From Methylocystis sp. (lineage in GTDB: Bacteria; Pseudomonadota; Alphaproteobacteria; Rhizobiales; Beijerinckiaceae), in assembly GCA_016177005.1 (NCBI GenBank), contig JACOWC010000008.1, positions 1 through 37,186 on the forward strand: 37,186 nt of DNA, written 5' to 3'. The notes beneath the pieces are model-generated. The model was not told where the DNA came from. It saw only the letters and a list, made by a program, of their open reading frames with translations, and did no database searches. A program made the translations under genes and the position numbers. Shown piece after piece: positions 1 through 8,452 of the stretch; the first letter of the stretch is position 1; every line of letters begins with the position of its first letter.

Positions 1-1
1 T

Positions 2-391
2 CTCCAAAGCGCGCTGCAGTCGGTCGGCGCGCGGATACGCGCGCGCGAACTTCGCCCGGCCGATCTCGCCGAGGCGCGAATCGAAACCTATGCGACGCTT
101 GTCGCGCTCGCCTTGAAAAAGCTCGCGAATGCGCCTGGTCCGGCGTCGCGACACCCGCCGATCGTTCACGGGCTTGCCGGGCTTGGATTTGATGAGCGCG
201 CCGTGCTGCTGCTCGTCTCGCTCGAGGGCTTCGGCTATGACGCCGCGGCGCGAATCGTCGGCGTGACGCGCGAAACGGCGCTGGCGCGGCTGATGCGCGC
301 CCGCGCCGCGCTCGGCGCGGAAGGGTTTCGGCCGGTCGCGCCGCTCGAAGGCGCCCGCCGCGCCGCCTCGCATCTGCGAGTCGTGAAGTAG
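2..391 (+). CDS. RNA polymerase sigma factor, ECF/sigma-70 family (C-terminal part)
   Basis: The reading frame is open from the window's left edge, so the true start lies upstream and only about 130 C-terminal residues are seen. The end of the protein resembles sigma region 4, the helix-turn-helix that reads the -35 element: a stretch with AVLLLVSLEGFGYDAAARI is followed by VTRETALARLMRARAAL. A TTG at 113 could act as a start but would leave out the helices before region 4. The stop lies 4 bases before the next ATG, which encodes a membrane-anchored anti-sigma factor, so the two form a typical sigma/anti-sigma pair in one operon. What signal they answer cannot be read from the sequence. Confidence 0.72.
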   Translation, partial: LQSALQSVGARIRARELRPADLAEARIETYATLVALALKKLANAPGPASRHPPIVHGLAGLGFDERAVLLLVSLEGFGYDAAARIVGVTRETALARLMRARAALGAEGFRPVAPLEGARRAASHLRVVK

Positions 392-395
392 CGGC

Positions 396-1292
396 ATGAC
401 TCCCTCGGCGCTTATCGAAGAAGCCGACCTGCACGCCCTTGTGGACGGCGAGCTCGACCCCGAGCGGCGGCGCAAGGTCGAGGACCATCTGTTGCAGCAT
501 CCCGACGACGCCGCGCTGGTCGAAGGCTGGCGGCGCCAGAACGCCGCGCTGCGCGCCGCCTTTGAGCCGGTGGCGCTGGAGACGCCGCCGCTGTCGCTTA
601 GAGAGGCGGCGGCGCGTCCGCCTGCGCCGCCGGCCGGTCAGGGGCCGATCGAAACCGGCGCAATCCATTGGGGGCGTCCGGGCGCGGCGCCGCGTCCCGC
701 GCGCAAGCTCGACGACATCCGCGCCAGCCGCCGGCGCCAGACCCTCGTCTCGACGCTGCTCACCCTCGTCGCCGGCGCGGCCGTCGCAATTGCGGCGCTG
801 CTCTTTTTGGCGAGCCGGCCGCCGGCGCAGGGCCCGACGACGCGCGCCGCGCCCGCCACGAGCTATGCCGCGCGGGCCGGCTTGACCTACGCCACCTATA
901 TGCTCGACGCGCGGCCTGTCGAAATCGACGCCGGGCGGCGCGGCGCGCTTCTCGCGTGGCTTCAGGAGCGCGTCGGCTTTTCGCGCGCGCCGGATTTGAG
1001 CGGCCTCGGGTTGAGGCTGCTTGGCGGACGCGTCGCGCCGGGCGTTGCGGGGCCGGCGGCGTTTCTCGTCTACGAGCGTGACGACGGCGCGCGCGTTGGC
1101 CTTTATTTCGAACGCGCCGAAACTGTCGCGGCGCCTTCCGGTCAGCGCGCGCAGGGAGGAGTCTCGGCCATCGAATGGCGCGCCGGCGGTTTCGCCTTCG
1201 TGCTCGTCGGCGCGTTGCCGCCGGACGCCATGCAGGCGGCGGCGGAAGCGGCGGCCGCCGCGGTCGTCGCGGCGCCCGCCGAGGCGAGATAG
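396..1292 (+). CDS. Membrane-anchored anti-sigma factor
   Basis: The protein has 298 residues. The N-terminus (about residues 8-50) has the ADLHALVDGELD pattern of cytoplasmic anti-sigma domains, but it lacks the HxxxCxxC zinc motif, having no cysteine there. A Pro-rich linker follows, then one transmembrane helix at about residues 117-139, then an extracytoplasmic domain of about 150 residues. The family holds its partner sigma factor inactive at the membrane until an envelope signal releases it. The gene starts 4 bases after the sigma factor stop, which supports the pairing. It ends 10 bases before the convergent dnaJ-type gene. The family call is good; the stimulus is unknown. Confidence 0.75.
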   Translation: MTPSALIEEADLHALVDGELDPERRRKVEDHLLQHPDDAALVEGWRRQNAALRAAFEPVALETPPLSLREAAARPPAPPAGQGPIETGAIHWGRPGAAPRPARKLDDIRASRRRQTLVSTLLTLVAGAAVAIAALLFLASRPPAQGPTTRAAPATSYAARAGLTYATYMLDARPVEIDAGRRGALLAWLQERVGFSRAPDLSGLGLRLLGGRVAPGVAGPAAFLVYERDDGARVGLYFERAETVAAPSGQRAQGGVSAIEWRAGGFAFVLVGALPPDAMQAAAEAAAAAVVAAPAEAR

Positions 1293-1302
1293 CAGCCGGC
1301 GG

Positions 1303-2280
1303 TCACGCCATTTTGGCGCGTGGATCGTAAGGGTGGGCGTCCCGCCATTCGCGCATCCGCGCGTCGAGGTCGCCGGATGATGTCTCCGGCAGCATGATCT
1401 TCAAGGAAACGTAAAGGTCGCCGGCGATCTTGCCTTCCGACGCCGGCAGACCTTTGCCGCGCAGCCGCAGCACCCGTCCGCTGTTCGAATGCGGCGGGAT
1501 CGACAGCTCCACCTTGCCGTCGAGCGTCGGCGTCTCGACTCGTGCGCCAAGCGCGGCCTCATAAACGGTCACCGGCAATTCAAGCCGCAAATCGCGGCCG
1601 TCCAGCTTGAAATAGGGATGCGGCGCGACCTTCACGGTGACGATGGCGTCGCCGGGTTCGCCGCCCATCGAGCCGGGCTGGCCCTGGCCCCGCAGGCGGA
1701 TCTGCTGGCCGTCTTCGATCCCGGCCGGAATCTTGACTTCAAGCGTACGTCCGCTCGGCAGGATGACGCGCGCCGATCCGCCATGGGCGACCGTTGCGAG
1801 CGGCGCCGTGGCGGTGGCGACGACGTCGTCGCCACGCGTCGGCTGCGGTCCGCCGCGCCGTCGCCCGCTGGCGCCGAAGAGATCGGCGAAGAGGTCGGAA
1901 GGGTCGAAGCCGCCGCGCCCGCCGGGCGCCTCACTGCCGAAATGATATTCGAAATGCTGTTCGCCCCCGCCTGGCGCGCCGCCGCCCGTGCGCCAGCCGC
2001 GGGTGAAGCCGCCGGGACCTGCGCCTGCGCCGAAGCCTTCGAAGCCGGCGTAGCGGGGCTTGCCGTCAGCGCCGATCTCGCCCCGGTCAAACTGCGCCTT
2101 CTTCGTTTCATCCCCGACGATTTCATATGCCGAATTGATTTCGGCGAAGCGTTCCTTGGCCTTCGCGTCGTCCTTGTTGCGATCGGGATGTAATTTTTTG
2201 GCGAGCTGGCGATAGGCCTTCTTGATTTCGGCGGCGCTCGCCGTTTTTGGCACGCCGAGAACGTCGTAAGGATCGCGCAT
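1303..2280 (-). CDS. DnaJ-family co-chaperone (class B, CbpA-like)
   Basis: The protein has 325 residues. The J domain occupies about residues 3-67, with HPD at 31-33, the tripeptide that stimulates Hsp70 ATPase. It is followed by a Gly/Phe-rich linker (about 75-145) and the two beta-barrel substrate-binding domains (about 150-310). The Cys-rich zinc finger of true DnaJ (CxxCxGxG repeats) is absent, which makes it class B, like CbpA. It should deliver unfolded substrates to DnaK in the cytoplasm. It is convergent with the anti-sigma gene and has no dnaK or grpE beside it, so it is not the main dnaKJ operon. Confidence 0.9.
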   Translation of the reverse strand: MRDPYDVLGVPKTASAAEIKKAYRQLAKKLHPDRNKDDAKAKERFAEINSAYEIVGDETKKAQFDRGEIGADGKPRYAGFEGFGAGAGPGGFTRGWRTGGGAPGGGEQHFEYHFGSEAPGGRGGFDPSDLFADLFGASGRRRGGPQPTRGDDVVATATAPLATVAHGGSARVILPSGRTLEVKIPAGIEDGQQIRLRGQGQPGSMGGEPGDAIVTVKVAPHPYFKLDGRDLRLELPVTVYEAALGARVETPTLDGKVELSIPPHSNSGRVLRLRGKGLPASEGKIAGDLYVSLKIMLPETSSGDLDARMREWRDAHPYDPRAKMA

Positions 2281-2390
2281 AATTTTCCAACCAGCCCATG
2301 TAAGCGCCCGCCCAGTGCGGCGCAGACGCGTATGTCCAACACATTATTTGGGAGAAGCCCGTCCGCAACGCAAGCGGCGAAGGTCGTGAT

Positions 2391-3140
2391 CTAAGGCGAC
2401 CGCGAAGCGAAAAAAGCGGCGAAACGCTCCCGCGCTTCCGGCGACGTCAGCGCTTGGGCGAATAGGGCCGCTTCTGCGTCAATTCGCGCCAGTATATCCC
2501 TCGGGTCGCCGCGCATCAGCCGCCGCGCCGCGCGAAGCGCCTCAGCCGGCTTCGCCGCCAGGCGACGCGCGGCGTCCATGGCGAGATCGAGGACCGCTTC
2601 CTTTGGCTCAACGCGGTTGACCAGCCCGAGCCGCAACGCCTCCTCGCCGTCGAAGCCGTCGCCGAGCAGCAGATATTGGGAGGCCTTGGCCATGCCGAAT
2701 CGCATCGGCACCAGCAGGCTCGCGGCGCCCTCCGGCGGCAGAGCGAGATCGATAAAAGGCATTCTGAATCGCGCGTCGGGGCTCGCGTAGACGAGGTCGC
2801 AATGAAAGAGAAGCGTGGTCCCGATGCCGATCGCGTCGCCGGTCACGGCGGCGACGAGCGGCTTCTCGAAGGCCGCCGCGGCGCGAATGAAAGTCAGCGC
2901 CGGAAAAGTTTCGGCGTCCGCGGCGAAGTCGCGAAAGTCGGCAAGATCGTTGCCCGAGGTGAAATTTCCGCCCGCGCCGGCGAAAACGACGGCGCCTACG
3001 GCGTCGTCGCCGGCCGCCGCTTCGAGAGTTGCGATCAATGCGCGATACATTGCGCGGTCGAGGGCGTTCTTTTTTTCGGGACGGTTGATCAGCAGGCGGA
3101 GCGCCCCGTGATCTTTCGAAACGACGATGTTTTCGGACAT
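2391..3140 (-). CDS. Enoyl-CoA hydratase/isomerase family protein (crotonase)
   Basis: The protein has 249 residues from an ATG at 3140, preceded by GGAG at good spacing; the frame stays open further upstream but without crotonase similarity. Crotonase signatures are visible: an oxyanion-hole segment GAGGNFTSGNDL (about 55-66), GDAIGIGTTLLFHCDL (about 101-116), and a Glu in LPPEGAAS (residue 137) matching the second catalytic acid. The usual first Glu (in a GGGCEL-type segment) is replaced by Thr, so isomerase-like or side-branch acyl-CoA chemistry fits better than classic hydratase. It would act on CoA thioesters in the cytoplasm. The exact substrate is not predictable. Confidence 0.85.
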   Translation of the reverse strand: MSENIVVSKDHGALRLLINRPEKKNALDRAMYRALIATLEAAAGDDAVGAVVFAGAGGNFTSGNDLADFRDFAADAETFPALTFIRAAAAFEKPLVAAVTGDAIGIGTTLLFHCDLVYASPDARFRMPFIDLALPPEGAASLLVPMRFGMAKASQYLLLGDGFDGEEALRLGLVNRVEPKEAVLDLAMDAARRLAAKPAEALRAARRLMRGDPRDILARIDAEAALFAQALTSPEARERFAAFFASRSP

Positions 3141-3480
3141 GGAAATCTCCGCATCGGACTGGCGCGCGCAGCCAAAAAGGGCGCCGGTTTTTTTGGCGCA
3201 AAGCGCCCTGGAAGCATTCCGAATCGATCGCGTCTCCGCATTTTGGCGATTACGCCCGAATGCAGCGCGATGTCGCGCAGGGACCAAAGGGCGGGCGGCC
3301 CGCCTCCGCCCGCGAATCGCCAAACTTTCGAATTATTCGGATCGGATGGCTCTATCCCTGCGCGTGGGTCCTGCGATAATCGATGACTTGGAGAAGCGCT
3401 ACAAGCGGAAGATTTCGCCGCGATGAGTTTGCGGCGGGCCGGGGCGCGCCGCTCCCGTCCGGTATCCGAGCAGCAGAGGC
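3141..3480. other. Intergenic region between divergent genes
   Basis: These 340 bases separate the crotonase gene (minus strand) from the phosphatidyltransferase-like gene (plus strand), so both promoters should lie here. I see a short GC palindrome (GCGGGCGGCCCGC near 3290) but no recognisable operator, RNA gene or convincing additional coding region. Confidence 0.5.
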
Positions 3481-4194
3481 ATGTCCGTCATGAAGGTCGA
3501 CGAAGTGGCCAAGCGATTTTTTGACGGTTCGCGCGCCCACGGCCAAAGCTTCGTCTACGCTGCGGAGCAGCGTCTCGCGCGGAGCATGGCGTGCGCCGCG
3601 CCTCCATGGGTCGCGCCGTCGCACCTCTCGCTTCTTGGCGCGGGCGGGGCCGCTCTCGCGGCGGCCGCGCTGGTCGGCTGCCATTCATGGCCGGAGTTGG
3701 TCTGGCTGGCGCCGCCGGCGATGGCGGTCAATTGGTACGGCCTGACGACGGATCTGCCGCTTGCGCGGCTGCGCGGCGACGAACTTCCCGGCTCCGGCAT
3801 GGCGCATCACGTCGCCGAGCTCTTCTCGCAAATCGTCCTCATCGTCGCCTATGGCTTCTCGCCGTTCCTGACGCTGCGCGCTGCCGGGGCGGTGCTCGTC
3901 TGCTACCTCCTGTTCTCCTCCTATGGCTATATCCGCGCCGCCACCCGCCAGGCTCAGCAGATGGCTTACATCGGTCTGGGCGTGACCGAATTTCGCATTC
4001 TCCTGGCGCTTTGGCCGTTCGCCGCAATGGCGCTCGACGTACCTCAAAGTCTGAATGACCGGTTGCCGGCGATCGACGTCGCCGTTTTCGGGTTGGCGCT
4101 GGCGGCGGTTCTCGGCCTTCTCGGCAAGCTGTTGAAGGACGGACGCAAGATTGCGGCGGCTTCGGCGGCCGCGACGCCGAACCAGGACAAATAG
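3481..4194 (+). CDS. Degenerate CDP-alcohol phosphatidyltransferase-like membrane protein
   Basis: The protein has 237 residues, several hydrophobic helices, and clear similarity over its length to the intact enzyme at 6323-7072 (shared features such as TEFR, SPF and YLL.SSY.Y.R). The CDP-alcohol phosphatidyltransferase active site D-x2-DG-x2-AR-x8-9-G-x3-D-x3-D is broken. Aligned to the paralogue, the first Asp is Leu88, the second is kept (Asp91), the Gly is Leu92, AR is kept (95-96), the third Asp is His (109/110) and the fourth is Glu113. These Asp residues bind the metals and activate the acceptor alcohol, so normal catalysis is unlikely. The open reading frame is intact and has normal codon use, so it may be a pseudoenzyme rather than a dead gene. 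A second ATG at 3490 has the better Shine-Dalgarno spacing (AGAGG). Confidence 0.75.
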   Translation: MSVMKVDEVAKRFFDGSRAHGQSFVYAAEQRLARSMACAAPPWVAPSHLSLLGAGGAALAAAALVGCHSWPELVWLAPPAMAVNWYGLTTDLPLARLRGDELPGSGMAHHVAELFSQIVLIVAYGFSPFLTLRAAGAVLVCYLLFSSYGYIRAATRQAQQMAYIGLGVTEFRILLALWPFAAMALDVPQSLNDRLPAIDVAVFGLALAAVLGLLGKLLKDGRKIAAASAAATPNQDK

Positions 4195-4219
4195 TCTTTA
4201 GTCTAGCGAACGCTCCAAT

Positions 4220-4250
4220 GCGCCCGCGGGCAAGAGCGGGCTGCGGGCGC
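4220..4250 (+). terminator. GC-rich hairpin after the phosphatidyltransferase-like gene
   Basis: GCGCCCGC (4220-4227) and GCGGGCGC (4243-4250) are perfect inverted arms with a 15-base loop, 26 bases after the upstream stop codon. There is no T tract after the stem, so intrinsic termination is uncertain; it may only be a transcript-stabilising hairpin. Confidence 0.3.
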
Positions 4251-4291
4251 GACCGCACGGAACTTTACTCAGGCGAGCGCATTTTCCTTCC

Positions 4292-4747
4292 ATGCGCCCA
4301 GCCGCAACCACAGCGCTTATCGGGATTTTGCTTGGAGCCCTTGGAGCCCTTGGAGCCCTTGGAGCCCTTGGGGCGAGCGCCAGCGCGCGCGCCGGCTCGT
4401 CCGCCTTTTCGCGCAGTGAAGCGAGCGCCGCAGAATCGGATGCTCGCTCGGCCTGGGCCCTTAGAGTCGAAGCGGCGAGACAGCGCTATGAGGCCTTCGC
4501 CGCGCGCGCCGAATCCCAGTTTCGCGCCGGCCGGCCGGCGCTTGCCGGCGCCGCGGCCTCATTGGAGCCGTTCTCGCCCGTCCTGGACGACCCGACGCTC
4601 CGCTACAATGATCTGATCGTGACCGCCGACGGCGTTTTCGTGTTCCGCGGCGCGGAGACCCTCCGCCATAGCGCGGCGGATTTCGAGCGCCTGCCGGAGG
4701 CGCGCATTCGCGCGCTCTCGCTGCGGACTTACGGCCAAACTAATTGA
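4292..4747 (+). CDS. Hypothetical secreted protein with repeat-expanded signal peptide
   Basis: The protein has 151 residues and I do not recognise its family. The N-terminus MRPAATTALIGILLGALGAL starts a signal peptide whose hydrophobic core is built from repeated Leu-Gly-Ala, encoded by a perfect 9-bp tandem repeat. Cleavage near ASASARAG (about 28-35) is likely. The mature part is about 115 residues, Ala/Arg-rich at first, then a small folded region with YNDLIVTADGVFVFRGAE. It lies between the degenerate phosphatidyltransferase and the polysaccharide export lipoprotein, which suggests an envelope role by context only. Confidence 0.6.
   Translation: MRPAATTALIGILLGALGALGALGALGASASARAGSSAFSRSEASAAESDARSAWALRVEAARQRYEAFAARAESQFRAGRPALAGAAASLEPFSPVLDDPTLRYNDLIVTADGVFVFRGAETLRHSAADFERLPEARIRALSLRTYGQTN
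4331..4370 (+). repeat. 9-bp tandem repeat inside a signal peptide
   Basis: CTTGGAGCC occurs four times perfectly in a row (4331-4366), followed by a partial fifth unit CTTGGGGCG. Each unit adds Leu-Gly-Ala to the signal-peptide core of the secreted protein, so copy-number change would alter core length without shifting the frame. Confidence 0.9.
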
Positions 4748-4934
4748 AAAAGGACCGATTCTTCCAGCCGGATTAACCATCCGGACGCTTTAGTAAATTT
4801 TTTAGCATCCTTCGGAAATCGGTGGTATTTCCGCCATATCGCCGGCATATTGCCTTTGCCTGTACAATTACAATAGTGTGTCTCCCGGCGCGGGGTTCGA
4901 GACTTCGCGCCAGAGGGCGCATATTGGAGCAACT

Positions 4935-6119
4935 TTGACAATCGCCATTCCCCGCCTGCTACGGCTCTCCCTTGCGCTCGCTCTCGGACTACCGACGGCG
5001 GGCTGCGCGATCTTTCCCGGCGCCGGTCCGAGCGGGAAGGACATTGTGGAGGATGTGAGGCCGAGCCTGACCGGTGAGGAGCCGAGCTACGCGCTTGTCG
5101 AGATCGACCAAAACTCCCTCTCCATTCTCGCCCGCCGCGCGCCCCCAACATTGCGCGGCTTTTTCGGCGATTACCGGCCGGCCGGCGGCCAAACCATCGG
5201 CGTCGGCGACTCGATCCAAATAACGGTTTGGGAAGCTGCTTCGGGCGGGTTGTTTTCGGGGCCTGCCGGAGATCGGATGAGCCCCGGTTCTCGGTCGGCC
5301 GTAATTCCGGATCAGGTCGTCGGACGGGACGGTTCGGTCACCGTTCCCTACGCCGGCCGCATCCAGGTCGCCAGCCGCAGCCAGCAGGAGGTCGAAAACG
5401 CGATCGTCGAGCGGCTTCGCGGCAAGGCGATCGAGCCGCAGGCCGTCGTCAACATCACTCGCAATATCACCAACACCGTTACGGTGACCGGCGAAGTCGC
5501 CAATGGCGCCCGCGTCCCTCTCAGCCTGCACGGCGACCGCGTCATGGACGTGATCGCGGCGGCGGGAGGCTATCGTTCCCCCGTTCACGAAACCTTCGTC
5601 ACCCTGACCCGCGGCGACCGCACCGCTCGAGCGCCCATTCAGGCGCTGCTCGCCAATCCTCGCGAAGACATCTATCTCCGGGCGGGGGACATTTTGACCA
5701 TCGAGCGCACGCCGCCGACCTTCACGGTCATGGGCGCGACCGGCTCGAACGCCGTCATGCCCTTTGACGCGCGCGGCCTCACACTCGAGGAAGCAATCGG
5801 CAAGGCGGGCGGCCTGACGGACTCTCAGGCCGACCCCGACGGCGTTTTCGTCTTGCGCTATGAGCCGGCGAGCCTCGCCCGCGAATTTCCCAATGTCGCG
5901 CCGAGCCTGCTCGAGCGCAGCCCGGTGCCCGTCGCCTATCATCTCAATCTGCGCGAGCCTGCGGCCCTGTTCGCGGCGCGGCGCTTCTCTATTCGTGACA
6001 AGGACATCCTATACGTCAGCAACGCGCCGCTCGTCGACATCACCAGGGTTGTGCAGCTGTTTCAGACGGTCAGTCAGCCGGCGATTCAGGGCGCCTTGAT
6101 CAGTCGCTATCTTAAGTGA
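4935..6119 (+). CDS. Polysaccharide export outer-membrane lipoprotein (Wza/KpsD-type)
   Basis: I place the start at the TTG at 4935: GGAG lies 5 bases upstream, and the protein then begins with a compact signal peptide ending in the lipobox TAGC, with the lipidated Cys at residue 24 of 394. An upstream GTG at 4878 would add 19 unlikely residues. The mature protein has the polysaccharide export (Poly_export) domain with IGVGDSIQITVWEA and DGSVTVPYAGRI, followed by SLBB-type beta-grasp repeats (VTVTGEV, FTVMGATGSN). The family forms the outer-membrane channel for capsule or exopolysaccharide. No Wzc-type kinase or polymerase is adjacent, so the polymer is unknown. Confidence 0.88.
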   Translation: MTIAIPRLLRLSLALALGLPTAGCAIFPGAGPSGKDIVEDVRPSLTGEEPSYALVEIDQNSLSILARRAPPTLRGFFGDYRPAGGQTIGVGDSIQITVWEAASGGLFSGPAGDRMSPGSRSAVIPDQVVGRDGSVTVPYAGRIQVASRSQQEVENAIVERLRGKAIEPQAVVNITRNITNTVTVTGEVANGARVPLSLHGDRVMDVIAAAGGYRSPVHETFVTLTRGDRTARAPIQALLANPREDIYLRAGDILTIERTPPTFTVMGATGSNAVMPFDARGLTLEEAIGKAGGLTDSQADPDGVFVLRYEPASLAREFPNVAPSLLERSPVPVAYHLNLREPAALFAARRFSIRDKDILYVSNAPLVDITRVVQLFQTVSQPAIQGALISRYLK

Positions 6120-6322
6120 GGCATAAACGTTGCTTTGTGACGGATGCCGGAAAAACGGCCGCAAGCGACAGATTTACGGTCCGGGTCAGTGGCGGTTAAG
6201 CTGTGGATATGTCATCGTTCCGCCTGCTTCCTGTGTAAGGGGATGAAATCTGCGCGTCGTTCGGTTGGGCGTCATCGAATTGCGCAGACGCTGACGTGTT
6301 GAACGTCTTTTGAGGGGTTGCT

Positions 6323-7072
6323 GTGGCTAATCAGCGGATTAACGAAAGCTTTTTGGCGCTCAAGGAGCGCGCTGCGCTGATGGCTTTGGTGAGGCGTTTG
6401 CCCCACTGGGCGACCCCGGACCACCTAACCGCCATAGGATTATGCGGCGCGGTTCTGACTCTGCTCAGCTTCGTCGCCTGTCGCTGGTCCAACGGCTTTC
6501 TCGCCGGCGTCGTTCTTGGCCTCTTTCTCAATTGGTTTGGCGATTCTCTCGACGGCACGCTGGCGCGGTACCGTTCGATCGAGCGGCCGTATTATGGTTA
6601 CTTCATTGACCATTCGTCGGACCTCATTGCTCAAACTTTGATCATCATCGGACTGGGCGTGTCGCCTTTTTTCACGGTCGCCTCGTCGCTGCTCGTGCTC
6701 TCGCTCTACCTGCTGATGAGCTCCTACACCTATCTGAGAGTCGTGACTGAGAGCGTGCATCGGCTTTCCTACGGCGGCATGGGCGCGACGGAATTTCGCC
6801 TTCTTGTCGCGGGCTGGGCGCTTTTCGCCGCTTGGTTCGGTCCCAACATCGCGACGGCGCAGGCTTACGGCTTCGCGATACTCGACATCGTCATCGGCGG
6901 CCTGTCCGCGTTAACCTTTCTAGGCTTCGTCGTCGTCATACAGAAGGACCTCGTGCGGCTGCAGCGCGAGGAACGCGAAATCAACGAATCGCTCGAGCCG
7001 GCGACGCCGGCGCACGAGCCTCCGGCATTGGAAGTTGACGAACAGAGTCTGGCGGAGTCCGCGGCCCGCTGA
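6323..7072 (+). CDS. CDP-alcohol phosphatidyltransferase family membrane enzyme
   Basis: The protein has 249 residues from a GTG start with GAGGGG just upstream. It carries the complete family motif: Asp74, Asp77-Gly78, Ala81-Arg82, Gly92, Asp96 and Asp100 in the segment beginning WFGDSLDGTLARY. The family transfers a phospho-alcohol from a CDP-activated lipid or alcohol to an acceptor inside the membrane, as in phospholipid head-group synthesis. About five to six hydrophobic helices are visible, and the tail of about 40 residues is charged and cytoplasmic. It is the intact paralogue of the gene at 3481-4194; the two flank the export lipoprotein. The exact head group cannot be assigned from sequence alone. 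Confidence 0.87.
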   Translation: MANQRINESFLALKERAALMALVRRLPHWATPDHLTAIGLCGAVLTLLSFVACRWSNGFLAGVVLGLFLNWFGDSLDGTLARYRSIERPYYGYFIDHSSDLIAQTLIIIGLGVSPFFTVASSLLVLSLYLLMSSYTYLRVVTESVHRLSYGGMGATEFRLLVAGWALFAAWFGPNIATAQAYGFAILDIVIGGLSALTFLGFVVVIQKDLVRLQREEREINESLEPATPAHEPPALEVDEQSLAESAAR

Positions 7073-7222
7073 AGCGGCCGCGGACGAGCATACGATCCGA
7101 CTCGACCTCAAGCGTCGCCCCATCTTTCTTGATATGGCCGCGCGCTCTGTCGATTTCGCAGCGATGACGGCGACTGAGCTCCGGCTCTCGTTGAGAGCGC
7201 CGGCGCTGAGGCAGGAAGTGCC

Positions 7223-8209
7223 ATGATTTCTAGCGGAACGGTTCTGGTCACCGGCGCGAGCGGATTCATCGGCGGCGCAGTCGTGAAGCGATTGCGCGCG
7301 GAAGGAGTCGCTGTGCGCGCGCTCGTGCGTCGTTCGAGTCCGCGCGACAATATCCCTGCGGATTGCGAGATCCTCGAGGGCGACGTGACTGACAGCGAAA
7401 GCGTCAGGCGCGCGATGGTCGGCGTCTCCGCGCTGTTTCATCTTGCGGCCGATTATCGCCTCTGGGTTCCAAATCCTGAACCGGTGATGCGGGTCAATGT
7501 CGCCGGCACCGAAATCGTCATGCGCGAAGCTTTACGCGCGGGCGTCGCGCGCGTGGTGCATACGAGCAGCGTTGCGACGTTGGATTCCGACTCGGCGCCT
7601 TGCACCGAAGCCAACCGGCTCGCGCCCGAGCGCGCCGTCGGCGCCTATAAGCTCAGCAAAATCCTTTCGGAGCGGCTGGTCGAACGAATGGTCAGAGACG
7701 AAGGCCTGCCTGCCGTCATCGTGTGCCCGTCGGCGCCGCTCGGCTCCGGCGACGTCCGGCCCACGCCCACCGGCAGGATCGTCTGCGAGGCGATGCGCGG
7801 CGGCATGCCGGCTTACGTCGACACCGGACTCAACATCGTTCATGTGGAGGATGTCGCCGCCGGCCACGTCGCTGCGATGAATGTCGGCATAATCGGCGAG
7901 CGCTATATTCTCGGCGGCGACAATCTGACGTTGCAGGATTTGCTCATCGAGATATCGCGCGTCACCGGGCGTCCGCCGCCGCGGACGAAATTGCCGCGCT
8001 GGCCGCTCGTGCCTCTCGCCTGCGCCAATGAATTTGTCGCGCGCATCGCCGGCTCGGAGCCGTTCCTCAATCGCGAAAGCTTGCGACTTTCCGCGAAGCG
8101 GATGTTCTTCGACGATTCCAAAGCGCGCCATGCCCTCGGCTACAAGACGCGCCCGACGGCCGATGCCGTCGCCGACGCCGTGCGCTGGTTCGCCGTACGG
8201 CGCGGCTAG
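7223..8209 (+). CDS. hpnA: Hopanoid-associated sugar epimerase HpnA
   Basis: The protein has 328 residues and is an extended short-chain dehydrogenase. The NAD-binding motif GASGFIG is at 11-17, and the catalytic Tyr and Lys are Tyr142 and Lys146 (YKLSK). HpnA-type features include HLAADYRLWVPNP, PTPTGRIV, PAYVDTGLNIVHVEDVAAGH and GERYILGGDNLTL. HpnA proteins are linked to making the composite head group of bacteriohopanepolyols. The neighbouring phosphatidyltransferase and glycosyltransferase genes fit lipid or glycan work, but no other hpn gene is visible. The TAG stop codon is formed by the left edge of the dispersed repeat that follows. Confidence 0.85.
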   Translation: MISSGTVLVTGASGFIGGAVVKRLRAEGVAVRALVRRSSPRDNIPADCEILEGDVTDSESVRRAMVGVSALFHLAADYRLWVPNPEPVMRVNVAGTEIVMREALRAGVARVVHTSSVATLDSDSAPCTEANRLAPERAVGAYKLSKILSERLVERMVRDEGLPAVIVCPSAPLGSGDVRPTPTGRIVCEAMRGGMPAYVDTGLNIVHVEDVAAGHVAAMNVGIIGERYILGGDNLTLQDLLIEISRVTGRPPPRTKLPRWPLVPLACANEFVARIAGSEPFLNRESLRLSAKRMFFDDSKARHALGYKTRPTADAVADAVRWFAVRRG

Positions 8210-8320
8210 ATCGCGCCGCATATGGGCGGAATCGCCCAAATGCTGGTAACGTGATTGATCTCAAAAGTTCAGAGCGCGCGCCAAGCGAAATGCCGGGGTC
8301 CACTTTTTCGCAGCGCGCTT
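8209..8320 (+). repeat. Dispersed two-module repeat, copy 1
   Basis: This is a unit of about 112 bases. Module A begins GATCGCGCC, contains GGGCGGAATCGCCC as a small hairpin and ends GTGATTGATC. Module B begins AGAGCGCGC, contains CCACTTTTTCG and ends GCGCGCTTT. It directly follows and partly supplies the hpnA stop codon, and joins copy 2 in tandem. Confidence 0.8.
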
Positions 8321-8434
8321 TAGATCACGCCGCCTTTGGGCGAATCACCCAAAGGCGGATGACGTGATCGACCTCAAAAGTTAAGAGCGCGCTCCATGCG
8401 AAAAACCGGGTCCCACTTTTTCGCAGCGCGCTCT
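8321..8434 (+). repeat. Dispersed two-module repeat, copy 2 (tandem)
   Basis: This is the best-preserved copy. Module A (TAGATCACGCC, CTTTGGGCG, CACCCAAAGG, GACGTGATCG) is a strong imperfect palindrome. Module B (AGAGCGCGCTCC, GCGAAAAACC, CCACTTTTTCGC, GCGCGCTCT) is a second one. The repeat name or class is not known to me; it resembles bacterial REP-like intergenic units. Confidence 0.85.
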
Positions 8435-8452
8435 GGAGTTGGAGCAGGTTCG

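Noticed and set aside
8209-8434. The tandem repeat pair as a CRISPR array
   Set aside because: There are only two units of about 112 bases, each diverged, with no spacers and no cas genes.
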